64,000 nucleotides of DNA from Macquaria australasica (lineage: Eukaryota; Chordata; Actinopteri; Centrarchiformes; Percichthyidae), in contig SEMN01000015.1 of the NCBI GenBank assembly GCA_005408345.1, forward strand, positions 124,001-188,000, read 5' to 3'. A program made the position numbers and the translations under genes. Shown here piece after piece: positions 24,441-36,700 of this stretch (positions within the stretch are counted from its first letter, which is position 1; each line of letters begins with the position of its first letter). The notes beneath the pieces were generated by a model, which saw nothing but the letters and a program-made list of their open reading frames with translations, searched no databases and was not told the DNA's origin.

Positions 24441-25026
24441 ATTTTATCCACCCTGCAGAAATAAAGATTAACAGACATGTGGCCTACTGTGGTGCATTTC
24501 ATGACCTTTGACCAGTTGCCCATCACTTCATCCATTTACCTTTTTTTAATTCAGCATTCAGACTGTAGCTGCTGCACATGTTCACCTCACTGACTGCTCT
24601 TCTAAAGTTTGAAACATAGGGGGAGTCAACACTTAGCAAGTTTATAGGCATATTTAGTTAGCACATTAATTACAATTTATTGTATGTTTGCTGGAAAATA
24701 GCCTACAGCCAGTAGTTGTTTTGCAACAACTCCTCCGGGCTTGGAGAGATGTAACGTCCCCTCTTTCTTTCGGATTAATAATACCGATTTGAATCCCGCA
24801 TTTTCATGCAGAAATGCCGTGAAATCTTGATAAACATGGAACAAAACCGATTCTCTTCAGCTCGCGGTCTTGTTATGACAACAGATCGGTTATATCATCC
24901 TCTAGATTCATCCTCCCGTTAGATTTAAGTTTCCTGTTGAGAGCAAACTCTTTACATGAAGGACACTCTGCGCGCAAACGACAGACAGTATTGGCAAACA
25001 CTTTGAGCAAAAACATCAGCGACAAA

Positions 25027-28000
25027 ATGCCAAAATCATTTGTGGATGAATATCAGCCTCTGCTTATTAGAGAAACCAAAGATACAAAGCGGACAAAGGT
25101 ATGTGGATTATAATGAAATGAGAGTTTTTAACAAAAAAAACTGGATCTGGGATGCAGCTTTATATCCACGATTATATGTAAATATTTGTTTGTGTTTCTC
25201 TTGTGTCTCTGTTTTATTGCAGCTTCCAAAGAAATCACTTCTGCTGGCTGCCTGTGCTGCGTGTATAGGGGGAACCTTTCAGTATGGATATAACATATCT
25301 GTCATCAATGCGCCCACAATGGTAAAAACACTACTGTCTGTCACTGGCCTTATTCCTGCTCAGTGTTTAGTCTAATTAACACCAGTTATAATAATGTTAA
25401 TGGATGGGACAGAGCACAGTCTCTACAGTATAATATTAGACAACACAACAGTACAGTATTTTGCTCAGTGTGTCCCCATGATACAAACCTAATACATTAT
25501 CAGTAGTTATTGGATATAAATCACATTTTTCCATCACTAATATACAGGCTACTTATCCACTACGTAGTGCACAAATATGTCTTTTTAATATTTTAGATGA
25601 GTGATTTTTATTTCCCCTGCTGAATGTGCACGTTGTGTTTTCCTTCTTTGATCTCCAGTATGTGCATAATTTCATCAACCAAACCTGGAGGGAGCGGTAC
25701 CAGACCAGCATATCAGAAGATGCTCTCACCCTGCTTTGGTCCACTATCGTGTCCATATTCACCATAGGAGGACTTATAGGAGTAACAATCGGTGGGGCGT
25801 TGTCTGTAAAGCTGGGGAGGTAAGGTACCAAAAATAAATAAATAAATAAAATTTCCATATTGTATTTCAGTCATTAAGTTGTAATGTAATGTTGCTTTAA
25901 CAGGAAAGGGACACTGTTGACCAATAATATATTTGCATTAACGGCTGCTCTGCTGATGGGTCTGAGTTACCCTACAAGATTATTTGAATTACTCATCGTT
26001 GGACGTTTTCTCACAGGAATAAATGCAGGCAAGTAATTCAGAAATACTTTTAAGGACTGTATTCCTACGTGAAACACATCTTTGTGTAAAATGTGAAATC
26101 ATCTTGATAAATATTTGGTTTGAACATGTCAAACTTCTGAAATGTGGCTTTAATCGTGTTTTATTTTCACAGGCATTTGCATTTGTGTTCAACCTCTGTA
26201 TCTGGGGGAAATAGCTCCAACGGCACTTCGTGGTGCCATGGGAATGGGAACTTCTATTTTCATCACTTCTGGGATCTTGGCTGGACAAGTGATTGGCCTC
26301 AGGTAAACGCTGGACCTGTTCACTTTTAAACATCACACTAAATATTAGCCTTTCCTCAGAAACCGCGCTCGTAAGATTGAATTTGTGATCCATCGTGATT
26401 TTGACCCGACATCTCTGTGTGATTTCACAGAGAGCTCCTGGGCAGAGAGGAGTACTGGCCCATCCTGCTCTCCACCACATGTGTCCCGGCGATCCTTCAG
26501 CTCCTGATCCTGCCCTGGTTCCCGGAGAGCCCGCGCTACCTGCTCATTGACAGAGGAGATGATGAGGGATGTAAGAAAGGTAAACTGACGTGGCAACTGC
26601 TGCACCGTTACTTCCATTTCAAAACTGGTGTGACTGGATCTTTGGCATGCAGAAATTGATTTAATGCACATGACAGCGTGGTTTAAAAAGTCAAGGTGTC
26701 CATTTGTCTGGAATCACCAGAGGCAGAGACATTTGTCTTCGTGGCTGTGAGCATGTGATCACACGCGATGATGTGATAAGAAACTGATTTGATGCAGGAA
26801 ACCTTTTGACAGAGATCTAAAAAAAAAAAAAAAACCTGTAGCCTGATCAGATGAGAAGAATGGTGCATGTGGACAAAACTACAATCGCCACGTTTGTCTG
26901 CTGTGCTTTCATGTCTGCAGCCCTGAAGCAACTGCACGGTGCTGACTATGATGGTGAATGGGAGGATATCGAGAAGGAGAAGAATAATTTAGTGGGTTTC
27001 CAGGCCAAGAAACCCTGGGAGCTCTTCATGGATCGAAAAGTCCGCTGGCAGCTTCTCACCATCGTGCTGCTCAACGCTGCACAACAGCTGAACGGCATCA
27101 ATGCCGTATGTACATTCCAATATACCTGTTGTCTTCCAGTAGTCTCTGTCCTGCTGCCTCTCACAAGGTTGAATCTATCCCTCAGGGCCCGCATTGGCAA
27201 CTTTTAAGACTAAAAATCACCACTAAAGGTTACTAAAAGATGAAAAACGAAATTTATGATGTTCTTTGTATTTGTAATTCAGTTTTCTTGTCTGTATTTC
27301 CTGTAGATTTACTTCTACGCAGCTTACTTGTTCAAACAATCTGGTATTCCCGCTGATAAAATACCATATGTGACCGTTGGCACTGGTGCCTGTGAATGCA
27401 TCACGGCTTTAACATGTGTAAGTATTCAAGAGTTTTACATTTACATTTTATGTGCACTGCTTCGGTTAGCCTTGCTTACAAGTCTGATGTTCCTTCATGC
27501 TATAGAAAAAATATAAATAAGGATAGGTTCTAATAAAAGCCTTTTGAGTAAAGTTTGGAAAGTTAGAGCACTCCTGAAATAAGTAAAACAGAAGGGAGAA
27601 TGACTTTATTGTCTACCAAAGTGGAAAATTGTCTTATATAGAAATAAGAGCAGCGCAAGAGCATATAACATAATAAATGTGGTAAAAGGAATACAGTAAC
27701 TGAAACAGGGCATACAATGGTAAAAAAAAAAACTCAAATATTGTGGAGCAGAACTAAACTGATATATAAATATCCCATGAAAGGTCAGAGTAAATTACAA
27801 AGGAAGTGTTTGCCTGGAGAGTCTTTTTGGTCTTGTGACATGCTGTGTGTCTCACAGGGTATGCTCATTGAATGTCTGGGAAGGAAAGTGCTCATCACAG
27901 GCGGATACACACTGATGAGTATCTGCTGCATTTTCTTCACGCTGACGCTCACTTTTCAGGTAATTACCCGCAGGCACGGCAAAAACAAATAGATCTTTAA

Positions 28001-28702
28001 ACCGTCGTTTCATACAATTTCCTTGTGGTAACATTTCTTTTGTGTGACTATCTTTCTCTTAGGATGTCAGCCCAGTATTTCCATACTTGAGCATGGCATT
28101 TGTATTTGCTTTTATCCTGAGTTTTGGCTTAGGACCAGGTAACTGACTAAACTAGTAACTCTGAAGTCTTTCCTCAGCAGCTGCTGTTGCACAACATTTA
28201 CAATTGACCTTCTTTTGTTGTTTCTTCTCCTGTGAAGGTGGCGTGACTAACATCTTGACCACTGAACTGTTCACACAAACCTCACGCCCTGCAGCATACA
28301 TGATCGCAGGGTCAGTGAACTGGCTCAGCTTCTTCTTCATTGGCCTGGCTTTCCCTTTTATTGTGGTAGGCGTCAAAAATGACAATATCTCTTTATTTTC
28401 AAATGTTTCATCAATACCTGGTACATTTCAAATTAGGAAACAAAAAATAGCTTGGATGTTTGAGAGAGTCGGACTCACTTGCGTTATATTGTGTTTTATT
28501 TGCACAGATCGGGCTGCAGCAGTACTGTTTCCTGGTGTTCTTGGCCATCTGCTCCTCAGTGGCAGCGTACATTATCTTCATTGTTCCTGAAACCAAGAAC
28601 AAAACCTTCCTCGAAATCCAGAATGAATTCCAGTCCTTCAACAACAGAAAGGCCCGGAGTGCTGATGGAGCAGGAACAACACTGTTATCAACTTCTATAT
28701 GA
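25027..28702 (+). CDS. slc2a11: SLC2A11-type facilitated hexose transporter (GLUT11)
   Basis: Twelve exons: 25027-25098, 25223-25321, 25659-25819, 25904-26028, 26173-26302, 26431-26579, 26921-27105, 27307-27417, 27858-27959, 28063-28138, 28238-28365, 28508-28702. They encode 510 residues. The family's sugar-transporter motifs are all present: KLGRK after TM2, GRFLTGINAG, PESPRYLL, QQLNGINAIYFYA in TM7, ECLGRK, and PETKNKTF after TM12. CAACIGGTFQYGYNISVINAPT and the GVTNILTTELF region match human GLUT11 closely, which makes it class II rather than GLUT1-4. The protein should be a twelve-helix plasma-membrane transporter. In fish, slc2a11b acts in pigment-cell differentiation; whether this is the a, b or l copy is not settled here. 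Exon 4 ends at a GC donor. Confidence 0.92.
26580..26920 (+). other. Intron of slc2a11 with an A homopolymer
   Basis: This intron between the PESPRYLL exon and the ALKQLHG exon contains an A run at about 26819-26834 and nothing else recognisable. Confidence 0.6.
27418..27857 (+). other. Intron of slc2a11, possible repeat fragment
   Basis: AT-rich intron. TGACTTTATTGTCTACCAAAG near 27600 recalls the TTTATTGTC ends of common teleost repeats, but no second clear copy is present in the window. Confidence 0.35.
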
Positions 28703-30093
28703 AATATAACCCATAACTCAGGGGTCGAGCTAGTAAAGCATCTTTATGTCTCACAATATTTATGTCACAAAGATGTGTAATTGCCTTAGGGATTTATAGT
28801 CCACACACACAACGCAGTAGATTCCTTTAGAAAATACATTAAATGTAATAATGAATGATATTGTAAATGATGGTGCCCTGTTTGAACTTCAGAGATATGC
28901 CCGGGTTGTCATAATTACATCTCGTTAGGTCACCTGCAAACATAAATTGGAGTGATCTTAATAATATTTTGGTATGATAAATGTTGATTTGTACTTTTAT
29001 AAAGGGTGCTCTACTGAGATTTTTCAATGCAGATCAATTTATTAAAAACGTTTCCTAACCAGTGTGAATAAGCTCAAAGTGACCTTTTCATGCCATTTAG
29101 GCTGCCTGATTTTTCAGTTTTGGAGAACAAAGTGTTCATTGAAGTGTGTGTCTTCATAAGAGTACGAGTATTGGAAGTATTGATAGTTGCCCAAAAGATT
29201 ACTCAAACAGCCAAAATATTATATGTATGAAAAAACGCTCAAGTAAAAGAACTGAAGTAGTTTGTTTTTTTTGGAGAGTACTTCAAGTTATTTAGTTACA
29301 TGGTTAGTGCAAAAGAGCTAATGTGGCATCCTAACAGTATGAATACATGTGCACAGTACCAACCAACCCCTCTAAGTAAATCATAAGTTAAAGAGGTGTG
29401 ACACAAATTTAACTGCTCCTAATTATACCACAAATGCATAACTGCAGGCTGCTCTGTAAATGTTGCCTGTTCCAAAAATACAACATTTCGTCAAATATCT
29501 ATTTGAGTGAAAGTAAAGTTGCAACCCTACTGAGTACCTGTCTTGAGTATTTGGCTCAAATTCCCAACTCATATAATAGGCTCAACTTCAAAACTAAGCC
29601 CGGTAGCCATGAGGAAAGTAGGTTCAAAATTGATTTCTTTCTTTTGCTGAAATTCCTTTCTTTGCCAGTGGGAGGAACGCCCCTATTTATAAGGAAACGT
29701 ATACTTTGTGATGAGCAAAATGAATTTGTATGTCCTTCAGTGAAGCTGTTCACACATCCATGCAACTAATCCATCATTTAAATGCCATGCTCCACTTGGC
29801 AGCAGAAAGTTAGACAGCCCAGGTTTTTATACGTTAGGGAGTTTTATGCAGGACGTTGTCTCAGTCGGGAGCACAGACCATACGCGGCCAGATTAACCCA
29901 CAAGGCCACACAGGGCACAAATAAGCTGTGGACCCCTACTGAACCTCCATTCCTGGCTTTCTTTGAACCTTGTGCATGTATCGTCCACCCTGTTGTCTTT
30001 AAGTAATTTGATTCTTCTCAGGGCCACAGTCACCCTGGGATTTTTTCGAGCAATTCAGCCTTGTGTATGTACAGTGAATACCTACTTATGAGA

Positions 30094-30188
<95 letters not shown>

Positions 30189-30190
30189 AT
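30094..30190. repeat. TATC tetranucleotide microsatellite
   Basis: About 24 nearly perfect TATC units, followed by a short TATATA stretch. Confidence 0.98.
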
Positions 30191-30199
30191 ACAGTATAT

Positions 30200-30520
30200 A
30201 TATATAATATTATACTATTATGATTATTTGTACTGATGCATTAATATGTAAATCGCATTTGATTGTTGTAGTTGGTCAAGATTATGCTAATGGTTTAATC
30301 AATCGTTTAATCAATAACAATGCATCATATTTTATAAGATTATCATATGTAAAATCTTAATCTGTAAAGTAACAAGTAACTATAGCTGTCAAATAAATGT
30401 AGTGAAGTAAAAAGTACAATATTTTCCAATGAACTGTGGAGTAAAAGTATAAATTAGCATTTGTACTTATGTACAGAAACACTACTTAAGTTAATGTACT
30501 TAGTTAGATTCCACCACTGA
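30200..30520. repeat. Interspersed repeat, second of a pair flanking slc2a11
   Basis: Shares ACTGATGCATTA(A/C)TATGTAA and GTTGTAG(T/A)TGGTCAAG with 21995-22280 in the same orientation. Its other end (GTGAAGTAAAAAGTACAAT to GTACTTAGTTAGATTCCACC) is of a type very common in percomorph genomes. The microsatellite lies directly beside it. Confidence 0.55.
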
Positions 30521-30592
30521 CCAAGAGTAATATATGGTGATTTAATTATTAATTAATTAAAATAAACATCTTCTATTGCTCCACACTCCAGT

Positions 30593-30606
30593 CCAGCAGG
30601 TGGCGG
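30593..30606 (+). promoter_or_regulatory. CTCF-consensus match (candidate)
   Basis: CCAGCAGGTGGCGG fits every position of the CTCF core CCASYAGRKGGCRS. It lies 150 bases upstream of the rbm19 start codon, in the same orientation as the match at 22391. Confidence 0.4.
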
Positions 30607-30658
30607 TAATGCACTGATTTACGACGGCTAGTGAGCAAGAAGAAGGCTCCTCCCACTC

Positions 30659-30667
30659 AAAATGGCG
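30659..30667 (+). promoter_or_regulatory. rbm19: YY1-like site in the rbm19 promoter
   Basis: AAAATGGCG fits the YY1 core often found at or just after the start site of housekeeping genes. It is about 90 bases upstream of the rbm19 ATG. Confidence 0.4.
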
Positions 30668-30755
30668 ACCTAGGGAAGAAGTCCACGCTCGTTTGTTGAC
30701 ATATATTTGAAAACCGATCTTATGTTATATCAGTGGAGTTGTAACTGCTATAATT

Positions 30756-33700
30756 ATGTCGAGGCTCATCGTTAAAAACCTCCCCAATGGGGTAAGTAAC
30801 CCGCCCGGGTGTCAGCAGTCAGTAACGGTCGCGTTTTGTTTCAGTCCACCTGAAACTGTCTCTGTGTGTCTGGTGTGCAGATGAAGGAGGAGAGGTTCAA
30901 GTCGATGTTCGCTGCCTTTGGCACCGTGACAGACTGCTCTCTGAAGTTCACCAAGGACGGCAAGTTCCGCAAGTTCGGCTTTGTGGGTTTTAAAGCCGAG
31001 GAAGACGCGAACAGAGCCCTGAAACATTTCAACAGGAGCTTCGTGGACACGTCCAGAGTGACGGTATGGCTTCAGTCGTGTTGTTGACATTGTTGTTGTT
31101 TCCCCCCCCCATATGTGAACCCGTGGTTGTCATCGTTTTCTAGGTGGAGATGTGCAAGGCCTTCGGAGACCCCACTAAAGCAAAAGCCTGGAGCAAACAT
31201 ACCCAGAGCTCAGGCCCGGACAAACCCTCCACTCCTGCTGACACTGACAGCAAAGAGGTACCTGCCCATAGAAAACAACTACACGACCGTTTTAACACTA
31301 TCTGCAGAGAGAAACAGTAACAAAGCCCCCTGTCCTGCAATTATACATCCACACCCACTGTGTACATCTTCATCTAACCAAAAAAGTAATTCTGACAAAA
31401 GGTTTTCAACACTTTCTCTTTCTCATGTTACTATCTGGATAGCCACATTGTATTCAAGTCTTAGTGGAGAATAATGCAGTTAAGTTCTGCAGCACTGTCA
31501 CTTCTTTAAAGGGAATGCTGTATATGTGCTTTTGTTTCTGTCCTCAGAAAAAGAAACAGAAAAAGGAAACCAACAGCAGACTTGGAAATGTGAGTAAAAA
31601 AACTCTGGAATTATATTGACTCTTGAAACAACAACAAAAAAATAAATTAAATGATACTCAGCTCTAAGTTGAGTATGCATCATTTTCATTTCACAGATTT
31701 GTGAGGCCATCGGTTTATTTTATTCAACATTGCACTGCGTTGCATTAATATACCTGTAATACTTATTTATTTATTACGTATATATTGTTTTGAGGAGTTA
31801 AAGCATGAACTTAATACTCTTAAGTTTATCAGTGAGTGTACTGCGTCATTACTGATATTTGATGATTTATTCCTATTGAGTCTGTTAAGTGTTACTTATT
31901 TGTTGTTTTTTTTCTTTATGCGACGCTTTAATCATTGTCCACTTGTTGTGTGTGTGTCAGCTGGAAGAGGACCAGGGATTCAAGGAGTTTCTGTCCGTAC
32001 ATCAGAATCGAAGCCAAGCACCATCCTGGGCGAATGACACCGCAGTGCAGCTAACACCTGATCCTGACGGTGGACAGACAAAGACTCAGAGCAAGAAGAA
32101 ACCTGCTTCAGATGATTACCTCAACTTTGATTCAGAACAGTCAGAGGATGAGGCTGAGGAAGAAGAATATGATGAAGATGAAGGTTGGTAATGGTGGTCC
32201 CTTCTTTAGTGTAGGTATATGAACTCTGTGTCCCAATTTTATGGGCCGGATCCTCTAAAATCTGGATTTTAGTTATACATTTCAGTTATACATGATGTGT
32301 TTGTTTAACTTCTTCATGATACCCAATATCATGAAACCTTCCCCAGTTTACTAATAGTATTTACACTTTTTCTGGCATTTTAGGGCAATTTTTGGTGCTA
32401 AACCTGGAAACATTTGACTTTACAGTCTCATTTAAGGAGGAGCGGTTGGTTCAGTCTGGCCTCCAGGTCTTTTCAGGGGCTTATGTTTGTGGACCATGTC
32501 CTTTTGAGGGCACAGCCCCTGAATTAGGACACATTTGATGGGTGTAACATAAAATAAAACTTTATTCAAGAAATGTATGTGACCAAGATCCTCAATATTC
32601 GTAGTAAAATAAACATATGCATAGTATATATGAATATATACATATAATAGTAATAATATATTATAGATACATAATAAAATAAAACATTCATACAAACATT
32701 GTCAAATAAAAAAATAAGGGAGGTGCAATGTACAAATCAGGTTGCAACAGGTTAATGAAAGTGTGTGGTACTGGTTACAGCGTTCCAATGTGTTACTACA
32801 CTACAAATGCCACACATTCCAAATATACAGTATGAATGTAAAATGAAAGTGTGCATGTTTGACTGGACTGAAGTATTGGTGCCGTATTGTTGCTTTCAGG
32901 TGCCGCTAAAAAAGCACTGAAGTCTGGCTTATCAGATATGGAGTACCTGCGCTCAAAGGTGGCACAGACAGATGACACCATGGAGGAGAGTGAAGAGAAG
33001 GATGATGGTGAGGGGGGTGATGATGAAGACGAGGAGGATAATGGCCCTGTACAGCACACAGACAGCGCCTATGAGAGTGGTGACAGAGAAAACACCTCAA
33101 AGACCAAAACCTCAGTTTCCTCTGAGGATAAGAAGCTGAGCAAAGCAAAGAAAACTGCCACGCAAGAGGTGACTCTTCAAACGAATCGACACGTTAAACA
33201 TTCAACTATTCTATAAAGCACAGTATTTGTTTTCAGTTTGTGCTGGTTTACACTCGCATCTGTTTGTTGCAGATGGAGCCAACGACAGAGTTCACGGTGA
33301 AGCTGAGAGGAGCCCCGTTCAATGTGAAAGAGGTGAGAGAACAAGCGGTGCACCAGAGGTACCGTCAAGATATTCCACTTTAAAACCATTCTGTATATTT
33401 CATGTGTCTGCATCTATGACACCAACATATTGTTTGTGTGACATTTATAGCAACAAATCAGAGAGTTCATGACCCCGCTGAAGCCTGCAGCAATCAGGAT
33501 TGGGAAGAACGAAAGCGGAAATAGAACAGGTTTGTTATTGAAAGCATTTTTAATGCACTTCAGATGTTTTTCTCAGCATAATGTACGCTGACAGTATCTT
33601 GTAGGTATATTATCCTTTATATATTATATCTGGTGGGTACTATATGTATTTATGTTGACTGTATACAGGCCCATGTATCAGCACAGGTGTCTTATGTGTG

Positions 33701-36700
33701 TGTTTCAGGTTATGTTTATGTGGACTTGCACTCTGAAGAACAGGTGGAAAAGGCCCTGAAGAAAAATAAAGACTACATAGGTGAGAAATATTATATTCTT
33801 ATTTTTGTGCATCATCTTTGAGTGTATGTTAGGGGTCTGACATGGTATAGTGGCAAACATATCTTACATTGCTACAAAATTTTGTGTAGAGCTGCAACAA
33901 TTAGTTGATTAATTGATCGACAGAAAACTAATCGGCAACTATTTTAATTCACTTTTCAAGCAAAAATTTGATTGTTCCAGGTTCTTTTGTTGGTCTTACA
34001 TTATAATAAATTAAATACTTTTGGGTTTTGGACTATTGGTCGTACCAACCAAGACATCTGGTGAGGTCACCTTGGGCTCTAGGATATTGTGATGGACATT
34101 TTACGGTTAATTGATTAATTGAGAAGATAGTCGGCAGATTAATCGATAAAAAATAATCATTAGATGCAGCCCTAATTTTGTGTGCTTTAAGAAGGAGATG
34201 GTGTGCTTTCCAATCTGACTTCCATTCTTAATTGCTGCTTATGTTTACTGGTCACCTGGCTTTTAAACCAAACCACAGCATAACTTCTCTACCATCTTTA
34301 ATGCTTAACAGTTGAGACGATTCTGCAATGCTGCTTTCAGTTGCAATTGGAAATCTGAAAGTTGTCATAGGTGTATTTGAGCAGCCCAAAGTGATGTAAC
34401 CAATAAATATTGTAACATTGTGCCTATATTGAGTTTGTTATTTTTAAACCAATTTTTAATAAACACATACTATATATTATATTTTATATTTTCAGCATTT
34501 TTCATATGTAAAGTTTGGTAATGGAGTGCTGTGCTCTTCTTTTTAGTAACTGCCTATAAAACCATATGAGAGCAAAATGACAAATATAAAGACGCATATT
34601 GTTAATTTTGTAAATGCTTCAGCTTATTGTGATATGACGTTTTGTCTTTATCATCCACCCCCTGGTGTGTGTGTGATCAGGTTTCCCGGCTAACCTTCTG
34701 TCTGTGTTTTCAGGGGGGCGTTACATTGAGGTCTTCCGTGTGGATGCTTCAGGGGGTAAGGGCAAGAGAGACAGAAAGGACAAAGAAATTGACAGAAACT
34801 TCACCAGGAAGCTCAAGGAGGACGAGGAGGAGGAAGATGTTGCAGAGTCCGGTCGACTCTTCATCAGAAACCTTCCTTACACCTGCACTGAGGAAGAGAT
34901 CAAAGAGCTCTTTGCTAAACATGGTAAATAAAATAAAAAATACATACACATACAAGTTCACACAGGCTTTCACCTGCAAAAAATAAATTCACTCTTGTCC
35001 GAGTTTATAATAATTTTAAAATCTTTACAGGTCCTTTATCTGAGGTGCTCTTCCCTATTGACAATCTAACCAAGAAACCTAAAGGATTCGCTTTCATAAC
35101 GTACATGATACCAGAGAATGCTGTGACAGCTCTGGCTCAGCTGGATGGACATATATTTCAGGTATTTGATCTCCAAATGACTTTTGACATCTCTCTCCAT
35201 ACCACAGGAACAGGAGCTGTAATGGCTTCTGGATTTAGAGATACAACTTTATTTTCTAATTAATTCTTCTTCATTCTCTCGTGCTTTTAGGGCAGGATGC
35301 TTCACCTGCTTCCCTCCACAATGAAGAAGGAAAAGATGGACTCTTCAGACGCTGGTGGTCCTGGCTCTTCGTCTTTCAAACGGCAAAAAGATGCTAAAAA
35401 TAAAGCTTCAAGTTCCAGGTATTTATAATCACGTTTACCATCTTCTGTGTTTGTGGTGTCTTTGAATTTACTCATAAATGAATTAATGAATTATGTTTCC
35501 TTCTAGCTCCCACAACTGGAACACCCTGTTTCTGGGCACAAGTGCAGTGGCAGATGCCATCGCTGAAAAATACAACACCACAAAAAGCCAAGTCCTGGAC
35601 CACGTGAGTAACACTGCATCCTCTTCTTCTACATTAATGCACCCCATAACATGCTGCTCAACTCCAGCATTAGTGGGTGTACAGACCAGAAACAGGCCTG
35701 CGATAAAACAGTGCAAGAGAAATGCAAATGATTCAGGTACCCTGACGAAATGCACTGCAGTTTGAGTAGCAGATCCATGAGTTTGAAGGCTTATCAGACA
35801 CCAAAACACTGCATAGTGATTTATGAAATTATGAGGAAGGAAGGTCATCATCGTGGCAATATTTTATCTTTTGTTTCAAGTGAGGTAAACTGTAGAAATA
35901 GACCGTCCACGTTAAAAGATAATCTACCAGGAATGTGTGCTTGTCCCTCTGCTTTGGCACCAACAGTGATCCAACACAGCGGTCCCATTCAAATGAATGA
36001 AAGGGCTGTCGTTTGTCTGAACTCGTCCTTTTTCATCTGTTGCAGCTACATCAGCATGTGAACCATTAAACACAATGAGCAGTGCACATTTAAAGTTTCT
36101 CTATACTTCTCTGGTCCTTGCCCTCCTCTGCAGGAGTCTAAGGGAAGCGTTGCAGTGAGGATGGCTCTGGGAGAGACACAGATCGTTCAGGAGACCCGAC
36201 AGTTTCTACTAGACAACTCTGTCAGTCTGGATTCCTTCAGTCAGGTATGTATACAAACTCCTATTTACTCGTTGCTAAATTCTCTATAAATAATTTACCG
36301 GGCCCCATAATCCAGTTACCTTGGCTAAGGTTGTTTCCTCTGGTGTACAGGCAGCAGCAGCGAGGAGTACAACTGTGATCCTGGTGAAAAACCTTCCAGC
36401 TGGAGTGACGGCGTCAGAGCTGGAGGAGCTCTTCTCGCCTCACGGCTCTTTGGGCAGAGTGCTGCTGCCGCCCTCAGGACTCACCGCCATCATCGAGTTC
36501 CTTGAGCCAACTGAGGCAAAACGAGCCTTCACTCGGCTAGCCTACAGCAAGGTGTGTATAGATCTTTTTCCAGCAAAATCTGCACCAGCAGCATGTGTTT
36601 GAGGCGAGGCACTTTAAAGACTTCTACTTATCTCTAAACACTCTAGTTCCAACACGTCCCGCTATATTTGGAGTGGGCACCTGTGGGGGTGTTTGTGGCA

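Larger units (their letters stand above)
28703..30755. other. slc2a11 3' UTR and spacer before rbm19
   Basis: No exon was recognised. The region has AT-rich sequence, a TATC microsatellite (30094-30190), repeat fragments (about 30200-30520), a CTCF-like match (30593-30606) and the rbm19 promoter with a YY1-like site. Confidence 0.6.

Noticed and set aside
26029..26036. GT donor at 26032 for slc2a11 exon 4
   Set aside because: It would shift the frame and destroy the conserved CVQPLYLGE sequence; the GC donor keeps it.
25989..26480. 163-codon open frame on the - strand, the longest single open frame in the window
   Set aside because: It runs antisense across slc2a11 exons and introns and has no recognisable family; the + strand exons explain the sequence.
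30094..30190. Regular repeat array as a possible CRISPR
   Set aside because: The unit is four bases with no spacers, and the window is vertebrate.
35483..35851. 122-codon open frame on the - strand in rbm19
   Set aside because: It overlaps an rbm19 exon antisense, has no known domain and shows no promoter.
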